A stretch of 8,471 nt of DNA, taken from the NCBI GenBank assembly GCA_902806355.1, contig CADCWI010000026.1, forward strand, positions 1 to 8,471. The letters are read 5' to 3'. A program made the translations under genes and the position numbers. The notes under the pieces were generated by a model, which saw only the letters and a list, made by a program, of their open reading frames with translations, had not been told where the DNA came from and searched no databases. Positions 6,485 to 8,471 of the stretch are shown here, one piece after another. The stretch is from an uncultured Thermomicrobiales bacterium (lineage in GTDB: Bacteria > Chloroflexota > Chloroflexia > Thermomicrobiales > UBA6265). The number at the start of each line of letters is the position of its first letter. The first letter of the stretch is position 1.

Positions 6485-6843
6485 GCCGTTTGGCCTCGAC
6501 CTGCCCCTTTCCTCTTCCGTTCGGTGGCGGTCTGGTTTCGCACCCCGTGGTACGGCATCCGGGCGGACATGCTCGTGCTGATCTTGCAGGGAACGATCGT
6601 ATAAGCGTGCTTCCATGACTCCCCGCAAGCACGTGAGAGATCCTTGGCGTACTCCTGATTCTGTGCCTGTGCCTTGAGGAGCGGGTCCACTTCGGGAAAG
6701 GCATGCTTGGTCATGTGGGCCGTGGACCGGCTGGCCTGATACAGGCTGCGTACCGCATTGCTGAATCGGAATAGCGGCCAGCGGCACATCAGTTCCCGCG
6801 CATCGATCTGCTCGCAGGGGATGCCGCTGATCGCTTGTAGCAT
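6178..6843 (-). CDS. Doubtful open frame, possibly a gene remnant
   Basis: A 221-codon minus-strand frame whose last 307 bp run antisense through the 3' end of the efflux gene; that half is surely not a gene. The first 90-100 codons (about 6843-6545) look better. Third positions are richer in G/C than first positions, and second positions are poorest, the pattern of real genes here. The product contains a plausible helix, DPLLKAQAQNQEYAKDLSRA, and four cysteines. The ATG at 6843 has GGCGGA a few bases upstream, but lies just 20 bp past the terminator of the ABC binding protein and has no visible promoter. No membrane segment or signal peptide is seen and I recognise no family. It may be a short intact gene, a remnant cut by the efflux gene's arrival, or chance. 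Otherwise I see no gene in 6485-6862. Confidence 0.25.
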   Translation of the reverse strand: MLQAISGIPCEQIDARELMCRWPLFRFSNAVRSLYQASRSTAHMTKHAFPEVDPLLKAQAQNQEYAKDLSRACGESWKHAYTIVPCKISTSMSARMPYHGVRNQTATERKRKGAGRGQTAQWPENTGAERSPESAVAAVASPDFAGCGAGSPFRSGISLRNRDTPNAMTTSGTAARKTSPIASAYAVSTIDLPGSGSAWIASTLLVAISPPPAAIPGVSPR

Positions 6844-6862
6844 GTTCCGCCGAAAAGTGAAT

Positions 6863-6889
6863 GCCCCTCTCCCGAATCGGAAGAGGGGC
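6863..6889 (-). terminator. Hairpin terminator of the ABC binding-protein gene
   Basis: GCCCCTCT (6863-6870) pairs perfectly with AGAGGGGC (6882-6889). Inside, CCG (6872-6874) can pair with CGG (6878-6880) across one mismatch, closing a small AAT loop. On the minus strand it starts 27 bp after the stop of the binding-protein gene, and beyond the stem the strand reads ATTCACTTTTC, a modest T-run. This fits an intrinsic terminator. Confidence 0.75.
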
Positions 6890-6916
6890 GGTGGTGAAAG
6901 CGACGAGAAACCGCGT

Positions 6917-7897
6917 TTAGCCTGAGATTAGCCCTTGCTCGACGAGGAAGGTCCGTGCGACTTCGGGTGGCTCCAGCCCACCACCATCGACTTGGGCGTT
7001 GAGACCCTGCATGGTCTGGTCATCGATCACGCCCGCGAGCTGGTTCAGGATATCCGCGACCTCCGGCGCCTGGTCGAGCAGCTCCTGGCGAACGACCGGT
7101 GCCGCGAAGTAGGGCGGGAAGAAGCCCAGGTCGTCCTCGAGGAGGACGAGGTCGAGTGCGGGGATGCGCCCATCGGTCGACGCGGCGGCGGAGATGTCGA
7201 CCTCACCCTCGTCAACCGCGGAGTAGAGCAGGCCGACATCCAGCGACTGAACGTTGCCGAACTCGATGCCGTAGGCCGCCTGAAGCCCCGGCAGCGCGTC
7301 CTCGCGGGCTACGAACTCGGGATCCGCGCCGATCGTCAGCTCGCCAGCGATCCCTTGCAGGTCACTGATCGTCTGGAGATCGTACTCCTCGGCCGTCTCC
7401 CGGGTTACTGCCAGCGCAAACGTATTGTTGAAGCCGAGCGGGTCGAGCCAGGCCGCGCCGAACTGCTCCGGGTAGGCCGCCGTCACGGAACTGTACACCT
7501 GCTCTGCTACTGACGGTGTTGGTGTCGCCAAGCCTCCTGCCGGTGTCGCCGAGCCGCTTGCCGGGGTTGCCGAGCTGCCAGCGGCAGTCGGAAGCTCCTG
7601 ACCGAGCAGCAGCAGCGCGGTGCCGGTGTACTCAACGTAGGTATCGATCTCGCCGGCTACCAGACCCTCGTGCACGACCGCGGTACCGGCAAGGTTCAAC
7701 TGGCGATCCACGTCATAGCCAGCATCCTCGAGCATGAGCGACAGCATCTCACCCAGGATGAGCTGCTCGGTGTAGTTCTTGGAGCCGACGGTGATCGTCG
7801 GCGTTTCACCATCCTGGGCGATTACGATCCCCGCCGGGCCGAGCACCAGCCCAAGCATCACCACAATCGGAATCATCATCTTGCTGAACAAACGCAT
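6917..7897 (-). CDS. Glycine betaine/choline-type ABC substrate-binding protein
   Basis: A 326-residue exported binding protein of the OpuAC/OpuCC/OsmF type, which delivers quaternary ammonium osmoprotectants (glycine betaine, choline or relatives) to a membrane permease. The N-terminus is a signal peptide (MRLFSKMMIP, then a hydrophobic core ending IVIAQ) without lipobox cysteine. The domain begins at ITVGSKNYTEQLILGEML (35-52). Family landmarks follow in order: EIDTYVEYTGTALL (83-96), DPLGFNNTFALAV (152-164), IGADPEFVAREDALPGL (189-205), STDGRIPALDLVLLEDD (240-256) and FFPPYFAAPVV (259-269). The ATG at 7897 has GGAGAG with 9 bases between. The frame stays open upstream, but the signal peptide and this site fix the start. 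Odd: an Ala/Thr/Pro/Ser/Gly-rich insert (about 103-130) interrupts the domain. It lies downstream of a permease gene of the same system. Ligand specificity is not resolved. Confidence 0.92.
   Translation of the reverse strand: MRLFSKMMIPIVVMLGLVLGPAGIVIAQDGETPTITVGSKNYTEQLILGEMLSLMLEDAGYDVDRQLNLAGTAVVHEGLVAGEIDTYVEYTGTALLLLGQELPTAAGSSATPASGSATPAGGLATPTPSVAEQVYSSVTAAYPEQFGAAWLDPLGFNNTFALAVTRETAEEYDLQTISDLQGIAGELTIGADPEFVAREDALPGLQAAYGIEFGNVQSLDVGLLYSAVDEGEVDISAAASTDGRIPALDLVLLEDDLGFFPPYFAAPVVRQELLDQAPEVADILNQLAGVIDDQTMQGLNAQVDGGGLEPPEVARTFLVEQGLISG
7521..7583 (-). repeat. Tandem 21-bp repeat inside the binding-protein gene
   Basis: Three consecutive 21-bp units (7521-7541, 7542-7562, 7563-7583). 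The first two are very alike (plus strand GGTGTCGCC, A/G, AGCC..., ending TGCC); the third is more diverged. On the coding strand they give the heptads GSSATPA, SGSATPA and GGLATPT, so the repeat keeps the frame and can change copy number without breaking the gene. The encoded segment is a flexible, exposed linker. Confidence 0.75.
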
Positions 7898-8259
7898 CGT
7901 GTTGGTCTCTCCGTTCCTGCTGCGGCCACCCGGATTGGCGACCATCGGGGCATGGCCGAACTTCCGGGATCGGAAAAAGAGTTGCAAGAACGTCGCCAGC
8001 ACAACGATCAGCCACAGCCCCTTTGCGACGCAGACGGCCACCGTGGCGAACGCGTACGGCAGCGCGAACGGCATCTGGACGACATGCAGGAGCTGGAAAT
8101 CGCCGATGCCATCGCTCTGGACGCGCCGATGACTGCCGCGTCCAAACCGTTTCCACCAAGGTTCCTCGGGGAATCGTTGCAACGTCGGGGGCGGCGTTGG
8201 TGATCGCGCCCAGCGGGATGTGGCGCCTGTTCAGCGTTGCGCGTTCCGGCGCGACCGTC
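7898..8259 (-). other. Gap between ABC genes with a hydrophobic open frame
   Basis: This 362-bp gap separates the permease stop from the binding-protein start, long for genes of one operon. The binding-protein frame remains open through it to 8182. From an in-frame ATG at 8074 it encodes a membrane-like stretch (PFALPYAFATVAVCVAKGLW, then LIVVLATFLQLFFRSRKF) before a polar end, SRNGETNT, running directly into the binding-protein Met. No ribosome binding site precedes 8074. The helix followed by LFFRSRKF loosely resembles the middle of DUF2569-type membrane proteins, so it may be a gene remnant; this is a low-confidence resemblance from memory. I found no clear promoter or terminator here. Confidence 0.35.
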
Positions 8260-8471
8260 TCACTGCCGGCTGGGGTTGAGGCCGGCCGGCACGACGAACC
8301 GGCGCAGCCCGCGCAGGATGATCTCCGCCACCATCGCCAGGACGGCAACCGGTACGGCGCCAGCAAGCAGGACCGGCGGGCTGACCATCGCCAGCCCTTG
8401 CAGGATCCAGTCGCCAAAGCCGCCACCACCGATATACGCGGCCAGGGCCGCGAGACCGATGTTTTGGACCA
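8260..8471 (-). CDS. Osmoprotectant ABC transporter permease, C-terminal part
   Basis: The last 69 codons plus stop (TGA at 8262-8260) of an inner-membrane permease that begins beyond the right edge. The visible sequence runs VQNIGLAALAAYIGGGGFGD, then WILQGLAMVSPPVLLAGAVP, then a final membrane helix (VAVLAMVAEIIL) and a basic cytoplasmic tail, RGLRRFVVPAGLNPSRQ. The segment Ala-x-Tyr-Ile-Gly-Gly-Gly-Gly-Phe-Gly-Asp matches the conserved I-G-x-G-G-x-G-x region just after the ATPase-contacting loop in OpuCB/OpuCD/YehW-type permeases, and LLAGA-P-VA-LA is typical of their last helix. With the binding protein 362 bp downstream, it belongs to a glycine betaine/choline uptake system whose ATPase is not in the window. 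The reading frame at the edge starts with two partial-codon bases. Confidence 0.88.
   Translation of the reverse strand, partial: VQNIGLAALAAYIGGGGFGDWILQGLAMVSPPVLLAGAVPVAVLAMVAEIILRGLRRFVVPAGLNPSRQ

Noticed and set aside
6476..6495. GGCCA / TGGCC hairpin at the end of the efflux gene
   Set aside because: A 5-bp stem with a 10-base loop spanning the stop codon is too weak to call a terminator.
6935..7513. 192-codon plus-strand frame
   Set aside because: Antisense to the recognised substrate-binding protein gene.
8264..8291. TGCCGGC / GCCGGCA inverted repeat as a permease terminator
   Set aside because: It lies before the stop codon, has a 14-base loop and no T-run follows. It is probably a by-product of GC-rich coding sequence.
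7806..8429. 207-codon minus-strand frame across the ABC gap and permease end
   Set aside because: Arg/Trp/Pro-rich reading. The adjacent frame gives a recognisable permease C-terminus ending at 8260.

Overview
The window is a GC-rich bacterial chromosomal segment. The coding style (strong G/C preference at third codon positions, Ala/Thr/Pro/Ser low-complexity linkers in an exported protein, signal peptides ending in A-x-A) suits Chloroflexota of the Thermomicrobia/Sphaerobacter kind. That placement is an inference from style; no rRNA or other marker gene is present.

Layout. Positions 1-153 (minus) hold the start of an exported protein that runs off the left edge. Positions 204-590 (minus) hold what looks like the 3' part of a small exported-protein gene with no credible start. 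Its first codons lie inside a perfect 22-bp hairpin (566-613) that closes the transcript of a 608-residue heparinase II/III-family protein (633-2459, minus). Upstream of that gene lies a compact unknown protein with a Cys/His cluster (2560-3042, minus). Next comes a 460-bp stretch of uncertain status and a 72-residue single-pass membrane protein (3502-3720, minus).

The clearest functional unit is a divergent pair: a TetR-family repressor (3835-4458, minus) and a 14-TM-type DHA2 drug/proton antiporter (4859-6484, plus). They are separated by a 400-bp AT-richer region. It holds one good plus-strand promoter (TTGACA-17-TAGCAT), a plausible minus-strand promoter, and several palindromes sitting on or next to these promoters, as expected for a TetR-controlled efflux gene.

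The right side carries a glycine betaine/choline-type (OpuC/OsmF-like) ABC uptake system on the minus strand. It comprises the 3' end of a permease (8260-8471), a 360-bp gap holding a hydrophobic open frame, and a substrate-binding protein (6917-7897) ending in a hairpin terminator (6863-6889). The binding protein carries an in-frame tandem 21-bp/7-residue repeat that inserts a flexible linker inside the binding domain. Between this terminator and the efflux gene is a weakly supported open frame (6178-6843, minus).

I see no CRISPR array, tRNA, rRNA, transposase or phage gene. Most of the window is ordinary metabolism and transport. The points worth a second look are the regulatory region at 4459-4858, the unknown genes at 2560-3720, the gene remnants next to terminators, and the repeat-bearing binding protein.
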